Assembly: GCA_947000775.1 (NCBI GenBank)
Contig: CAMQGK010000008.1
Location: 14,455,501-14,519,500 of the forward strand
Length of the DNA stretch: 64,000 nucleotides
Source: Pterois miles
Lineage: Eukaryota; Chordata; Actinopteri; Perciformes; Scorpaenidae
Direction: 5' to 3'
Shown here in pieces: positions 1 to 12,325 of this stretch. The notes under the pieces were generated by a model, which saw only the letters and a program-made list of their open reading frames with translations, did not search any database and was not told the origin of the DNA. The translations under genes and the position numbers were made by a program. Every line of letters begins with the position of its first letter. Positions within the stretch are counted from its first letter, which is position 1.

Positions 1-905
1 CTGTCCCGAGACCAGTAATGGACCTCCCCAAGCGGAAACACAGGGCCCATTTTAAAGCGGGCCCGAATCAGGTGGCCAGTGAGGTGATAAATGATGGCAG
101 CCAAAGAGGGCGATAAATCAGGAATATCCCTCTCCCCTTCCACAAAGAATTAATATACACTGAGATGCATTTCATCGCTTAGACTGTGACGTTTTAATAG
201 ATTTTCTTTTGCCTCTCGCTTATCCCCAAACCCTTTTTGCTAAAGCCTCGCATTGAGTGTTATATCATCTCAGGGTTTTTACGATGTATCCAGAGAGATG
301 GTATTGATATTTAGTCTCAGAAGTATTTTTTTTTATTTACTACAGTGACAGAACTGCATTATGAAACCTGACCTTCAGTGTATGTGCTCTGCTGGGTACA
401 CACTCTTGATTAAGACCTTAATGAAAATATAAAGACACAATCTGTGTGTTTTCTGTGTGCTGAAGGGTGGCGGGTATCGGCTGAGTAGAGATGAGATAAA
501 GAGGAAAAGGAGACTAAACAGGGAGAGATGGCAGTCTTTTCAAAGCCCCCATCTTTAGCTGTCGAGGGAAAGTTTGACTTCCACAGTTGGAGCGTATAAA
601 CAAGTCAGCTTTCTCTTTTCCTCTTAGAACAACTCCCCTCGCTGTCTGACACAACTCAGCTTTTTCATTTTATTTCTATATTACCGCAGTTCAGTTTCTT
701 ATAGACAGGGACTACAGTGAAAATCTAGTTCAATAATGCACCCATGCAGCACCCTCACAGCCGCATTATATCAAACATAGATCAATGCGTTCATTTTCTC
801 CTTACTGTATCTCTTTCCCAGTCCCATTCTCTCTCTCTCTCTCTCTCTTTTTGCCATAACAGATGCTACAAAAATATGTTTTTTTTTCATTCTAGTATTG
901 TGCCC
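1..905. other. unique non-coding sequence
   Basis: No gene is visible. The first 200 bases (GC-rich start, then blocks around ATAAATGATGGCAGCC) have the mixed, non-repetitive look of a possible conserved non-coding element, which only alignment with other fish could show. The rest is ordinary AT-rich intergenic sequence with a CT microsatellite near its end. The 85-codon open frame from 744 runs through that microsatellite into the repeat that follows and is not credible as a gene. Confidence 0.6.
828..848. repeat. (CT)n microsatellite
   Basis: About ten uninterrupted CT dinucleotides in a pyrimidine-rich stretch. It is a typical vertebrate simple repeat and is likely length-polymorphic. Confidence 0.9.
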
Positions 906-1090
906 AATTATCAGCTTAGGTTATCTTTATTGTCCAACAAGGGGAAATTTGTTTTGCAGTGCTCACATGAAAACAGAATACAAAAAAAAAAAAAACAGTG
1001 ACACATCAACACAATAAAACAGAGCTTGAGCAAGTGCAAGTTGCTAGTGCAAATAGTCAGCCAATAAGCCTGTTACCAGGCTATTCAATA
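906..1090 (-). mobile_element. LINE/SINE 3' tail fragment, antisense
   Basis: The stretch reads TTATCTTTATTGTCCAACAA, then GGGGAAATTTGTTTTGCAG, followed by a 14-base A run and ACAATAAAAC. Read on the minus strand this is the usual 3' end of fish non-LTR elements (CTGCAAAACAAATTTCCCC, then ACAATAAAGATAA). It is 5'-truncated and carries no coding part. The subfamily (L2/CR1-like or a SINE that borrowed the tail) cannot be fixed here. The boundary beyond about 1020 is uncertain. Confidence 0.55.
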
Positions 1091-4000
1091 GGCGTTATCA
1101 GTCGCTATAAGCCCCATAGATGTGGGTAAATATGGGCCTGCTTCACCAACTAGTAGGTTTTATCATCTATTCACATGGTAGATCACCAAAAGAAGTCAAC
1201 TAAGCAAGTTTTAATTGTTCTTTCATGCCAGCTAGTCTTGGCCATGATTCATGCTGTCTGAATATGAAGTCAAGATAAATATATATCCGGTAAAATGTGG
1301 AAAGCAGAAACAGCTGATCAGTCATGTGAGTTTAATCTGAAAAGACTTTTCTGCATCACAATTAGCGCATCAACTCTTTTTTGATGAGGCAAACCATGAC
1401 CGTGTCGCTAGCTAGCTTAGCAATATTTCCACTGATAGCAAGCACCGTCGGACCGTCATGTGCTGTCATATCAGACATACAGACTGCACTAGTTTGATCA
1501 TAAATGTACATACAGTATCATGGTTAGTTGTGTCTTTCTACCTCGATAGAGCGGCTCTAGGCCCTGATCACTGCTGTGCAGAGTCCAAAAGATGTCAGCG
1601 CCCATATCCAGGATATTTTCTGTGCAGATTTTATAAATGAGCTTCGGTGTTACATTAGTTTGCAGACACATACAGAAGCGTAAGTCGTATTATAAATTTG
1701 CTGCCAGTTTCACATTTTTCTCGGACGACTTTGCTATCTTACACACATCAAATATTCCATTTGCCTGGTGTGTTTAAAATGAAAACCTCCCCGCTATCGC
1801 CACCCGCTCTGATCTCTGCTTCGGTTTTATTATAATGCTTTTGGAAATCACTCCAGGATTTTGTGTCGTACACACACACAGACTCATAAGTCTACCCTGC
1901 AGTGCATCGGAGGAGGGCCAGGGATCGATTGAGAACAGGCATATGAGCTTAACAAAGCAGACAAGTGTCCTTGAGCAGAGCAGAAACCACATTAATAACC
2001 CCCAGTGATGACGGCCCACTTCTCTCTGAATGCAGCCAGTCTGTAGCTGAAAATGCGTCTCTCTAACATTGATAATACATGCGTTTGAGCACATTTGTTT
2101 TCCTGGCATCAAAGGATCACGAAGGATCTTAATTGTGTTTGGGATGCTGAGGAAGATACAGCTGAAGCATCCAACCTGTCTCTATGAATCATCTCGTTGC
2201 TGAAAACTCTCTACGCTCTGCTTTCTCTCTGACAGATCACTCACTACAGATGCATTTATCTTTTGTTTTCCAACTATGTTTTCTTATTTGACCTGCTTGA
2301 AATAAGTCAGAACCTCTTCCCCACTCCCTTATCTCCAACCCGATGCTTGAGCACTTCCTGTATTATTCATGGCGATGCTGTTCGAAATGAAGCTTCGTAG
2401 CGAAATACTGTTGTGACGGCTCGTATTTCCCATAGTTGTCTCTACTGTGCTGTGTGTTTGTATTTTGTTTTAACCATTAGTGAGGTGTCTTGACACCAGC
2501 TAGACATGTTATAATTTTTCTCTGGTGCATACGTCAATGCTTTCTGCTCAAAGGGACAATAATCAAGTCAATATCCTCATCTACATCCAGGACAACTGAC
2601 CCGGTTTTCTATCAGTCTTTCCTGGTCCATGTTCGTCTCAACGCAAGAAACAGGAAAACTAGAAACAGGGTGTCCGACAAAGTTGCGTCAAGCGCCAATA
2701 GAAAACACTGTCATTAAGCTGATTTTGATGCTCGCATCGCATCCAGTTAGGACACAGTGTCAGGTTTCCATTAAGACCATTTTTCCCATTATTATTGTCG
2801 TTTCTGTTATTATTTTTGGAAAAAAGTTTTCTTCAATGATTGCTCCATCATAGAGTGGGTGTTTAAATATCCTCCCAGCCCACACCCCACCAAATAACTG
2901 TGATTGTGAACCCTGATTGTTGTGGGTTGCACTGTACCAGGTCAGCTCTGGCCTTTTAAGAGCCCCATGAGGCCCAGGGCTGCTGGACGTGGTTCCCATG
3001 GCCCCAGGCTAACCCGTTAAACCAAAATCGTGGTTATGGTGGGAAAACATTGACGGGATGTAAAAGAGAATATTAAAGGGTTCTCTGTATGAATTAATAA
3101 CTTACATGCAAGCAAACAAACGGCTCAATGGGATGTTAAACATGATGGCTACACATGACGGCTCTGTAATCACTGATGCACTTAGTTGGACTTTCCCATT
3201 ATAATGAACACAATAGAAAAATGGCTCCAATAGCTGATGTGGTTCTAGATAGCGCCTTTATTACTAAAAGGGTAGAAAATGTGCTTACAGCAGCAATGCT
3301 GTTGAATAATTTATTTGCATTGTGCTAGTCCATGTATATGGTGCTTTGCTGTCAAAGACATGTTTAGCCAGACAACTTATCAGTGTTTTTCAAATGCAGG
3401 TGAGTTAGAGGCCATGCTATCAATAATTCTGTTATGAGGATAGTACAAATACATCATGGGACTTCATTTGTCCATTGTACCGGGCAAATCGGGAGACTTC
3501 ATCCATGCTTTCCTTCTAAAATCGAAAATAAAGCTAATATAAGCTGAACAGTGCCATTACTTTGGGTGACGGTTTCACAGTATGCCATCAACATCAGTGG
3601 TTCTTCCATCACGGCTGCCACAGTTGTTGTTGCCAGCCCCTCTGTCGATCCCCGTCCTATCCCATGAATGAACATGCAGGCTGGAGAGCTGCTGCCCTCC
3701 TACCTGGAGGGGAGATGAATCGAAGCAGTTCTGGGATTAGCCTGAGGGCTGTTTAAATTTCATTGACATGATATAAAAGAAGAGGGAAGACTTTGAATTG
3801 TTTTTTTCCCTCTCTCTCTCTCCTTTTATACCCCATACTCCTCTCCCACTACCAATCACCACCCATGGTGGTTAGATTTAGCTGCCCTTATTCCTATTGT
3901 CACCTCTCCTCTCACCTCTCCTCTCTCTGCCAATAGCACTCTGTTTTTCTCCCTCCCCCCCTCACCATGTCGCTTTTGTTATTCATTTCAATTTGGCATG

Positions 4001-5596
4001 GATATAGATATTACAGTATCTATAGTATGTAGCCACTGGGGTGTGTGTGTTTAAGTTACTCATCTTATAGAGTGCTACAGGAATGAGTCCTAAAATCCAG
4101 AAATGAGATATCATTTTAGCATTTCCAGTTTCCTCATCTGGAAGTCAGCGGGATTTTTGAACGGGTTTTTAGTTGCATCCCAGAAGGTCTGTGGTTAACA
4201 CAAGCAGAAAGCATTTTAAGGTTTGTTCTGTGACATTGCTCATGCAACCGTGGTGTAGCTTGTTTATTGGGTTAGCTTTATACTTCTAGCATCTGCATTC
4301 ACGCTTCAAACTGTTCATTTGTGAAGATTATCTTGCTGAACAACACGTGAAAGCATCATAAATGTTTGTTTGCTGCAGAGCTTATGGAAAAATCCCATTT
4401 GTTTTCAAGGGAACCAGGGCGATGCTGACTTCTTGGTTTGCCTACATAAATACGTCATCCTGGAGCACTGTGTTAATGAAGGACCTGTGTTACTGCATAT
4501 TAACCTCTAACATTCAGCCTTTCATGTTTCAGTAGATCATGCACTTTAAATGGCAATTGAGCTCATAGTAATCTAAAATCGTTTGAGATGAAGCAATGCA
4601 TCGTCTCTTGCCCATCATATGTTTGGCATTTTCATCTCCCTGCTCTTAGTAACATTTTCAGCTGCTAGCAGAACATAAACATTTTATTTTTCTGTGTATT
4701 CTTTATGGAAAAATCAAAATACTGATGTTACTCGATAAGAAATATCCCCCTGCTTTTCCTCAATGATTATCTGTTTTATGGTGAGCTTGACTTTCCAGTA
4801 GATGGTTTACAGACTCCTAAACCGGCCTATCTGTGCTACTTGCCGATGGAGCATGCATGAGTGGTTTGCATACAGGCATTAAGTGTGTTTCGATCTAAAA
4901 GCCCATCAGTGTGACTCTCCTCAGTGTGCAAATGTGCACACAAGTTTATATCCATGCCCTCCCTCTGCACACAAACACGAACTAATAAATATATTTTTTT
5001 GTGTCATTCACTCCCTGGAGAGAGGCCTGTATCGACAGACACAGCTTTGCTTGATCAATAGTTTCTCTCTTTCTGTCTCTTGCTCCCCACTCGTCTCACA
5101 CATGTCACAGCTCTCCCATCTGATCTCGAAGCCGAATTACTTCTCATCTTGAGCATATAGGCAGAAACCACAAAAGCTCTAATCAATCTCATTTGGTTTC
5201 ATTTTCCATCAATTACCCGGTATCCCGCATGTTTGGAAAGCTGGCAGGAAGGCAGGGAAGGGGGAGTTTCTTCTGCATTTGATTGTATATCATAGAAATT
5301 TTCATCGGCGAGGTGCGCGGCGCCTCAGCCCTGATTTGCACAGCCGGTCACCGTCAGCAGCGCTGTAATGTGCTGCTGGGAAAAAGGCCAGAAGGTCATA
5401 TGAAACCATTTAAGTCTGGCTAGATTGAATAGATTGAATTGCTCACACTCTTATGAATAGTGTATAAAACTGAAGCACACTGGGAGATTAAATGCCTCGC
5501 CTAGTTTCATACCTATTCAAAAACAGTGTGTTTATCTTTTCTCAAGATTTATAATACCCTACATGTTGAATTGACTTGATTCATCAGAATCTATAT
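1091..5596. other. gene-free unique stretch
   Basis: No exon, RNA gene or recognised transposon is seen. It contains a pyrimidine-rich tract at about 3797-3960 and a GC-richer block at about 5300-5410 (CGAGGTGCGCGGCGCCTCAG) that could be a small regulatory element. Open frames of 60-112 codons lack any recognisable family or codon signature. Confidence 0.6.
3797..3960. repeat. polypyrimidine tract
   Basis: The plus strand is dominated by C and T, including CTCTCTCTCTC and CTCACCTCTCCTCTCACCTC. It is low-complexity sequence. Such tracts are common in fish intergenic DNA and can adopt triplex structures, but no function is shown. Confidence 0.65.
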
Positions 5597-6900
5597 CTGT
5601 GTTTCCACTAAACGTTCCAGGGACTTTAAGTCCTTGGAACTACTTTTACTAAAAGGTTCCTTCAGCTCACTGTGGTCTAAAGACTTGCGAAGATTAGGCA
5701 AATTAGTCTCAGTGACGAATGAAAAAACAACATGAAATGGAACGAGGGCAGCTGGTGGTTGCAGCATTAAACACACTCTGCAGCCTGCAGTTCAGTGTAC
5801 CCGCCTGCTTCATCCAAAAAACATGCTGGGAAGAAAACGGCGATGATAGTTACTGCTGCATACATCTACTGCTGCACATTGGATGTCACAGTAAATCACC
5901 TGCTGAGTGTTTGATGGTTATGTAGTTGTGCTTTGACAACGTTAGTGCCGTGAAACAATCAGAAAATAGCTTTTCTTTCTCCCATTCACAGTAGCGTCGC
6001 TACCGTCTCTCCGTCTTCTACCGCTCGACTTCTCAACTCACAATTTTTTTTAAATGTGTTGTGAAGCCGACGGCAGAACCATGGCGAGGCCCCGTTCATC
6101 CTATGAAAGTGACTCAGTGGCACATGATGGCAAAATGGCTCGACTTACGAGTGGAAAGGTAGCGACCTCCTCTGTGGATTTTTCCCATCCACTGGGCCCA
6201 TGGAGCAGGCGCTGTAGTATTTACTCAGTCATGGCGTCACAACAGTTACGCTGTCGTCACGGCTTGCTAACTCCGCCCTCTAGCCCTCGCTCCAGCCTCG
6301 GTCTGGGTCTCATTCACATGAATGGAGGAAGGGAAATAACTCTAGATTCAGCAATTTGTGCATTTTATAACTTTTAGGACCTAATAATTTAAATAAGGGC
6401 TATTCAAGGGAAATTTTATTCACCTCAAAAACAAAAAAGAGTTACAGATGTCTCTTTCCCAATGTAAATCTATGGGAAAACGTCTTTTTGGGCCCAATGG
6501 CATCACATGCTGGACATGGAAGTTGCAGTTCCACCGTTTGGCCACAACGAAAATTGGCGACCGGTGATCTTCCTTTGGACTTGGCTCAAACAAAGGGAAA
6601 TTTCTACCCTCGTGCTAAAATGGTCATTAATCGATACTAGAGTACATCCATGTGTTATGGATGAAGCGGTACAGGTGAAACTGCAGCGCTGAGTGTGTGT
6701 TCTACCAATCAGCAATGGTCATCCCTGCAAACCCCAAAAGATTTCAGAAAATGCTACCCCCCAAACTGAGCCTTTTGGGGGGTAAAAAGACCCTGTAAAA
6801 TGTCCCCAGAACTTATTTTAGACCCTGATCTCTGTGGTCAGAGATCCTCAAAAGGTTCCTAGTTCCAGGGGAAAGTTCCTGTGGTGGAAACAGGCCTTTA
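5597..6900. mobile_element. inverted-repeat transposon K (interrupted)
   Basis: The left end reads CTGTGTTTCCACTAAACGTT, then CCAGGGAC. The right end, reverse-complemented, reads GGCCTGTTTCCACCACAGGA, then ACTTTCCCCTGGAACTAGG. These form imperfect terminal inverted repeats of about 45 bases. I recognise the right end (TTCCAGGGGAAAGTTC, GGTGGAAACAGGCC) as a common dispersed teleost element. No transposase reading frame is visible. A family C element is inserted near the middle, which explains the unusual 1.3-kb span. The superfamily is not certain; a hAT-like MITE is the best guess. Confidence 0.6.
6080..6660 (+). mobile_element. family C inverted-repeat element, nested in K
   Basis: From about 6090 the sequence (CCTATGAAAGTGACTCAG, CAAAATGGCTCGACT) matches the reverse complement of the right part of the other C copy at 14590-14640. 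The interior CCCTCGCTCCAGCCTCGGTC and the arm TTTTTGGGCCCAATGGCATC match 14172-14390 directly. The left inner arm is largely missing or rearranged. It lies between the two ends of K, so it inserted after K did. It is non-coding. Confidence 0.6.
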
Positions 6901-9557
6901 GATAGCAGCTGCCATCATAATGTCATCCACACTGATGATATAATTACAGCCACTGCAGCTGCTAATGAAAACACAACAATAATTCTAGTCTCTAGTTTTG
7001 TAATTGAAAGTGTGTGCTTTCCTTCTCTATGAACCCCCAAGTATTGGGTTTTCATGTGTTAATGGCTTTCCATTGACAGCCAGTGCAGTATTGATCAGTT
7101 CTACAATAAGTATATAATGAAACAAGCATTCATTCATTATATCCAAGGTGGACGCATGTAAGACTTTTAATTAAAGGCCAGCATTGGCAAAACAATTCTG
7201 TGACCTGATTTTGAGTAGAGTACATGTAGAAAAGATGGATGAGGGAGGAAGGTGGAGAAACAGGGAATGTAGAGGAGGATGTGCAGGCCTACAGGTCCCC
7301 CTTGAGGGCCCAACCACAGCTTAGTGTGTAAATACAGAGTGTCTCGCTCTGAAGCAAGAAATCCGGTCATTTTAGGAGCTAAAACAGCAGGAATGCCATC
7401 TCCTCCCATCCTCTTTTTATCTTTTGAAGTCACGGCGCATTGGGAATTGTCTGGACCGGTTAAAAATGTGTTAGTTGTGTGATTTGCAAGTTCGACTGCA
7501 TTTGAATTAGCTTAGAATAAGATCCGCAGGCTAAAGACAGATTTATAACTTTCCCTGTATGTGTTTTTTGAAGATAATTTGTAGTGGATGAAAGGAGGGG
7601 ATGCAAAAGGTGAATGAGGACAGGATAAACAGAGACTGTGACTCAATGTATAGTTTCAGTATCTCTCACTCCACCCACACTCATCACTGGTGGCATTTGG
7701 GGCTGTCAAGGACCGGAAAAGGTTGAAAATCCGAACTTTTTGATGCCTGGCGTGAGCTGCAGTGATAAAATATTGAAGTGGTTTTCAACTCGTGGTGCAG
7801 TCACCACTCTTCAGATATTCTGCTTCAAGATAAAAGGCTGATCCCCCTACCGCTGCTACACTTCACCTCACCCTTTCTCATCAATTACCTTCCCTTTGTC
7901 TTACTTGCTCTCTCTGTCTCTCACTCACCTTGTCTCGTAGTCGTTCTGGCCTTGGCGCACATATATTTCGTGAGAGAGAGTATGTTTGATTGCATGAATG
8001 AATCGATGGATGGTTTGCTTCACACCAGCTGGTTTGTTAGCTTGCACATGTTTGTGACACAGATCACACTGAGCCCTTAAGTACATCTTGGCTGATCTGA
8101 GCACACATGGTTGTCTCTTAGTGAACACTTAACAGAAACGCTGTGCCACATCCACAGCTGGTGTCCGCACTGTACTGTTGATTCAAATGTGATCACACAA
8201 CGACCATCCAGTCATCTGTGTGTGTAGCATGACAAGCAAACAGCTGGATAATGTTATCCAGCCTATCCGGAGCTATTCCGACAGCATTTTAATGAATGGT
8301 TTTGGATCTAAATCCACTCTCAGACCTGCTCTTCTCTCTTTATGTGCTGGCAATTAAACTCGGGGCATCTTTTTGACTGGACCACAGGGGGCAAAAGTCT
8401 GTTACGAGTGACTGAATATTGAAGTTTGGTCAGCCGAGTGTTGGAGTTTCCTCACTGGCTGTTGCTCTTTCAAAATGAAAAGGTGTGAACGGCCCTTTTT
8501 GTTTTCAGAGGGTCGTGTCAGCGGTTCCACTTACCGGTGAGAGTGCTCATCTATCGGCACTTTTCCACCAGATCTGGTGACAAATAGCAACTCAGCTCTT
8601 TCCATTCATTTCCTATGGAAAGCAGCAGAAGCCCTGTGCAAGGTGGAGGTGTTGCAGCAGGTTGGAGAGGGTCTGTATTTACTAAAAATCTCAAATTGAT
8701 GACGCGTCCGGTTCACAAACTTGGCCCAAGCTGTGACACCAGGTGATCTAGCTCTAAAATGAAATGAGATTCAGCAGTGGCAGAGTCGATTTATGGCTTC
8801 GATGGAATAACAAAGTTTATACAACATGCCGCCATGTTGTTTCCTGTTTGAAGCGTTAAGCAGAAAACCAACCACATACAATCCAGGAGAGGGAAGGTCA
8901 GTTGAGTAGAGCCGTTCATCCCATGGCGTCCTTACCGGACCTGGTGAACATGTAGCGTTGAAATTAACTTTGTAAGCATGACCATGGCCTCTTAGTGTAA
9001 CAGTCTAGCCACAAATTCACACACTGACCATACACGGTCCAGCCGTATTCCCGGTTTTGACCAAGTCTTGATTGGTAAATAGCAAGATGCAGTGTCCTGG
9101 AAACTCCGACTGGGCAGCAGAAGCAGTTTCCCTCAGGCAGAATGTGAGCTCAGAAGCTAAATCCAATCACAAGTGGTCACTCAAGAGACATTAGCGACAC
9201 GCTGATGCCAGGAGTGAGCTGCAGTCCACCTCCAAACGATGTCTGGGTATTTCCAGCTCGTTTGTTTCCGACTATGCTGTTTGTGCTTCAAGTCCGTGTG
9301 AGGAACCAGCATTCAGAATTCCCCTCATGTCTATGCCTCTCTTTCCTGCTATCTGATTCTCAATCTCCCTGTCTATCCGTCTCTCTACCCTCCTCCTCCC
9401 ATATGGCAGTGATTCATCACAGCAGTGAAACTGTGAGCACAGGGAGACAAGCCAGTGAGTAGCGTATGGTAACGGCAGCTGGCACTTATTCTAAAAAGCA
9501 GGCAAAGGAGGGAGGCTGAGAATGGTTTTCTATTATTTTTGAGGCCATGTGACCTGT
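6901..9557. other. gene-free unique stretch
   Basis: No gene is recognised. There are pyrimidine-rich patches at about 7850-7935 and 9330-9400. The 8480-8960 part, with many short GC-richer blocks, may be an unrecognised old repeat, but I could not find paired ends. The 100-codon frame at 7778-8080 is not protein-like. Confidence 0.55.
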
Positions 9558-10576
9558 CAACAAGTTCCCAGCTCGTCACATACGGCAGATTGGTCAGATA
9601 CGTTTCAAGCTATGACACTCTACGTACCCTTCTATTTTCAAAATAAACTATCATCTTCACAGTAAACAGCTTTGTTAGGTTGAGGAAAAGATTGTGATTT
9701 GGGTTAAAAGTATGTTTTTAACATAGTTAAGTAGCTTATCTTATACTGTATATGTGACTAAAGTTAAGTATTTTGCATAACATAATATAAATTAAACATT
9801 CGTTTCCCATAGGATCCAGACACCAGTGAAGGCAACACATTCTCACTCCGAACTCCAATACTGCCGCTTGGTCAGTGCCCCTCAGGTTCGGAGACTGATG
9901 TACCAGTTACCCCTCTTGCATCACCTTTGGACGGACTGGGGACGCCACATCTATATACACTTGTTACATGTATAGTGACCTTTCAAAACAAACTTTCGTT
10001 TTCAGGAGAAGTTAGGTTTAGGCAACACAGCTATTTAGGTAGGGTTAGGAAACGGTCGTGGTCAACGTTAACGGACTGGCGACTCAGTGACTCAAGGGAC
10101 TGATGGTACAGACTAGTCACATGACTAACAACTGACATGACAGATTAAAACATTACTTTTAGTTTCACACAGGACACGAACACCGGTCTCCTGGCTGAAA
10201 GTCTTGTTTGTTTGAACCACCACTCCCACCCGCCCTGAAGGGACTCTCACAGTATTAGTACTTTGTCAGTTGCTCTGATCGTTGAATAACACTGCCGGTG
10301 GGTTTGCATTGGAGTCTACCACATACTGTTGCTGGAGGATGTCTCCGTACATCGGTTTCTGACGCCGAGGGGCACTGCCCAGTCGGGGGTATTTAACTAG
10401 TTGCGAGTGAGAGCGGGTTGGTGAAAGATACTGGTTGAACATCCTGCCTTTTTTGACCCGTCCATTCACCCAAACCTCCATTCTACTAGAGCTTTATTGC
10501 TCTTTATACCATGTATCCTGTCTGACTGACTGACCAAGCCAACGTATTTGACGACTTGGGAGGTGAGAACAGGTTG
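9558..10576 (+). mobile_element. family A element (outer copy A0)
   Basis: The left terminal repeat at 9558-9605 (CAACAAGTTCCCAGCTCG, then CATACGGCAGATTGGTCAG) pairs with the reverse complement of 10521-10576 (CAACCTGTTCTCACCTCCCA, then CGTCAAATACG and TTGGTCAG). The interior carries the family core: GGTTGAGGAAAAGATTGTGA, CCCATAGGATCCAGACACCA, and after the interruption TTTTTTGACCCGTCCATTC. A complete second A element (9833-10420) sits inside it. Without that insert A0 is about 430 bp. No transposase is present, so it is non-autonomous. Confidence 0.6.
9833..10420 (+). mobile_element. family A element (inner copy A1)
   Basis: The left end CAACACATTCTCACTCCGAA, then TACTGCCGCTTGGTCAGTGC, is inverted at the right end (10341-10420; reverse complement CAACCCGCTCTCACTCGC, then CTGGGCAGTGCCCCTCGG). 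Inverted repeats are about 70 bases. At 588 bp it is almost the same length as the copy at 20150-20735 (586 bp), which it matches along its whole length. The flanks AGTGAAGG (left) and GGTGAAAG (right) look like a diverged 8-bp target duplication within the core of A0. That would fit the hAT superfamily. Non-autonomous. Confidence 0.75.
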
Positions 10577-10797
10577 AACCCATCGAGTCAGATAGCCAAG
10601 GACAGGTCCTTCCTTGATGCCTGGCTTGTGTTGGCTGACTAATGCTGTATGTTTTGAGGCCAACATTAATGGTTATATTTGGGACTTCAAAAAACCACAT
10701 AACAACACAGTATATACTACAGACCATACACCAATACAGATAATATCAGCCAGACTGATTTATTAGTCAGACATAAGGAGGACAGTAGCACTCCAGC
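10577..10797. other. short unique spacer
   Basis: Intergenic sequence between the A element and the next retroposon tail. Nothing specific is recognised. Confidence 0.5.
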
Positions 10798-11001
10798 TTA
10801 TGTCAAAGTGTTCATGGACAAGACATTGAACCCCAAGTTGTTCCCGCAGGCTGTGTCATCGGTGTGTGAATGAGTATTTAGATTAGATCCTGTTGGCCAG
10901 CTTGCATGGCATCCTCTGCCGTTAGTGTATGAACGGGTGTGTGAATGCTGACATATAGTATAAAGCACTTTGAGTGGTCGGAAGACTGGAAAGTCCATTT
11001 A
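10798..11001 (+). mobile_element. LINE/SINE 3' region, truncated
   Basis: Contains GACAAGACATTGAACCCCAA, GGTGTGTGAATGAGTATTTA, CTTGCATGGCATCCTCTGCC, TAAAGCACTTTGAGTGGTCG and a terminal GAAAGTCCATTTACC. I recognise this order from a very abundant fish non-LTR 3' region (L2-like, or a SINE with that tail), usually ending in AAGTCCATTTACCATT repeats. It has no coding part. Confidence 0.7.
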
Positions 11002-11702
11002 CCGTGGACTTGGTGATGATATACCCTGCAGCTTTATCTTATTAAAAAGAGGTTTCAGATCATATTTCATCTCTATGTGTTTAAATCTAAACGTCTAGAT
11101 GGCTGCCATTCTCATGGGATCATAGCTTTATATTACCTGATGGCAAGCAGCCACCATCCCCCTCACCCCACATCAGATATTCAGAGGCAATGTGATAAAT
11201 TGGCGTATGGCTATCATTCGAAATAGCATTACAAAAAAGGTATCACGCCTACTTTGATGTAATCTGCTACAGCTATTATTATTTTTTTTTGGCTTGAAAA
11301 ATGATTAAAAATCAGGGAGAGAAGTGGAAAGGAGTGGTGAAAGAGTGAGAGAAGAGGTAGAAGAGATCCATACTGTAGGAGGAGGAGGAGATCGTGCCCT
11401 TGCTTCTCGAGGTCTCCAGAGGAGCAGCAGAGTGCTTCTAGATAACAAGCAGATAGGCTTTAAAACGATTCAACCCCCTGATTCTTCTCTCCCTCCCTCA
11501 CCTCTTCCTCCACGTCTCCACGTATCATTACTTTGACTTTGCTCTTCAGTTTTTTTTTTTTTACACTCTCCCTCCGTCCTGGTTTCCATGTGCCCCACAC
11601 GCCCCACCATAAGTGGGTTCCACCTTTAACACTCTCCTCATACATTTCCTCTTTCCATCCCTCTTTTACGTCTTCCCCCACGTCCCCATGTTGTTTCTAC
11701 GA
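11002..11702. other. gene-free, purine- then pyrimidine-rich stretch
   Basis: A purine-rich plus strand at about 11310-11390 is followed by a pyrimidine-rich strand at about 11475-11690 with a T12 run. These low-complexity tracts generate the two overlapping 70-codon open frames here, which are not genes. Confidence 0.55.
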
Positions 11703-12325
11703 GGGTTTATAATAACGCGTCAACGCAAACCTGTTTAAACGCCACTACTTTCTTTAACGCATTAACTCAACCTGTGATTCTTAGGTTGTAGGCGGCTCAG
11801 TTTTAAAGCTAGACAGAAGATCCTGGCATTATATGAAACTAGAAACCGAATCCATTGGTACCAACCATATCATGCTAGTTTGTCACAAAGGAGGATAAAT
11901 AACACAAAAACAAATATACAAAAACTGGTATGGCTATTGGCCGTATGGCATGCCCACTTCATGATAATCACAGGCAGTTTTGGGACAAGTCAGAGTCAAG
12001 TCAGCACAAAGACGGCTGTTATTTCTTGTTGGGCTTGAGTTTGCCATGTTATGATTTGTGTATGATGATTTTTATGCTAAACGCATTACCTATGAGGGTT
12101 TCTGGATAATATTTTTTATTGTTTTGTGTTATAAATTGATCTCCAATAATTAATATACACATGCATTAGAATAAGGCAAGGATATTCTCCCACTCACGTG
12201 TTGATAAAAATATAAAAACATGACAAATATTCTGTTAAGGTACATTTGAACAGATAAAGGAATGTGTGATTAACTATGGACAATAATGCAATTTACCGCG
12301 ATTAAATATTTTAATCGATTTATAA
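11703..12325 (+). mobile_element. family E MITE, copy E1
   Basis: Recognisable order of E blocks: AACGCGTCAACGCAAACCTG, TTTCTTTAACGCATTAACTC, GTTTTAAAGCTAGACAGAAG, TTGGTACCAACCATATCATG, TTTGCCATGTTATGATTTG, GAGGGTTTCTGGATAATATT, and a 3' end TTAAATATTTTAATCGATTT. The outermost terminal bases (TAGGGCTGTCAA and TTGACAGCCC) are lost or mutated in this copy. The family is a hAT-type MITE abundant in teleosts. It has no coding capacity. Confidence 0.8.

Noticed and set aside
8480..8960. Another inverted-repeat transposon
   Set aside because: ACCAGATCTGGTGAC and similar words suggested ends, but no second terminus could be paired.
7736..9225. Two near-identical 20-base matches (ATGCC.GG.GTGAGCTGCAGT)
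   Set aside because: Similarity stops after about 21 bases on both sides; a chance match is likely in 64 kb.
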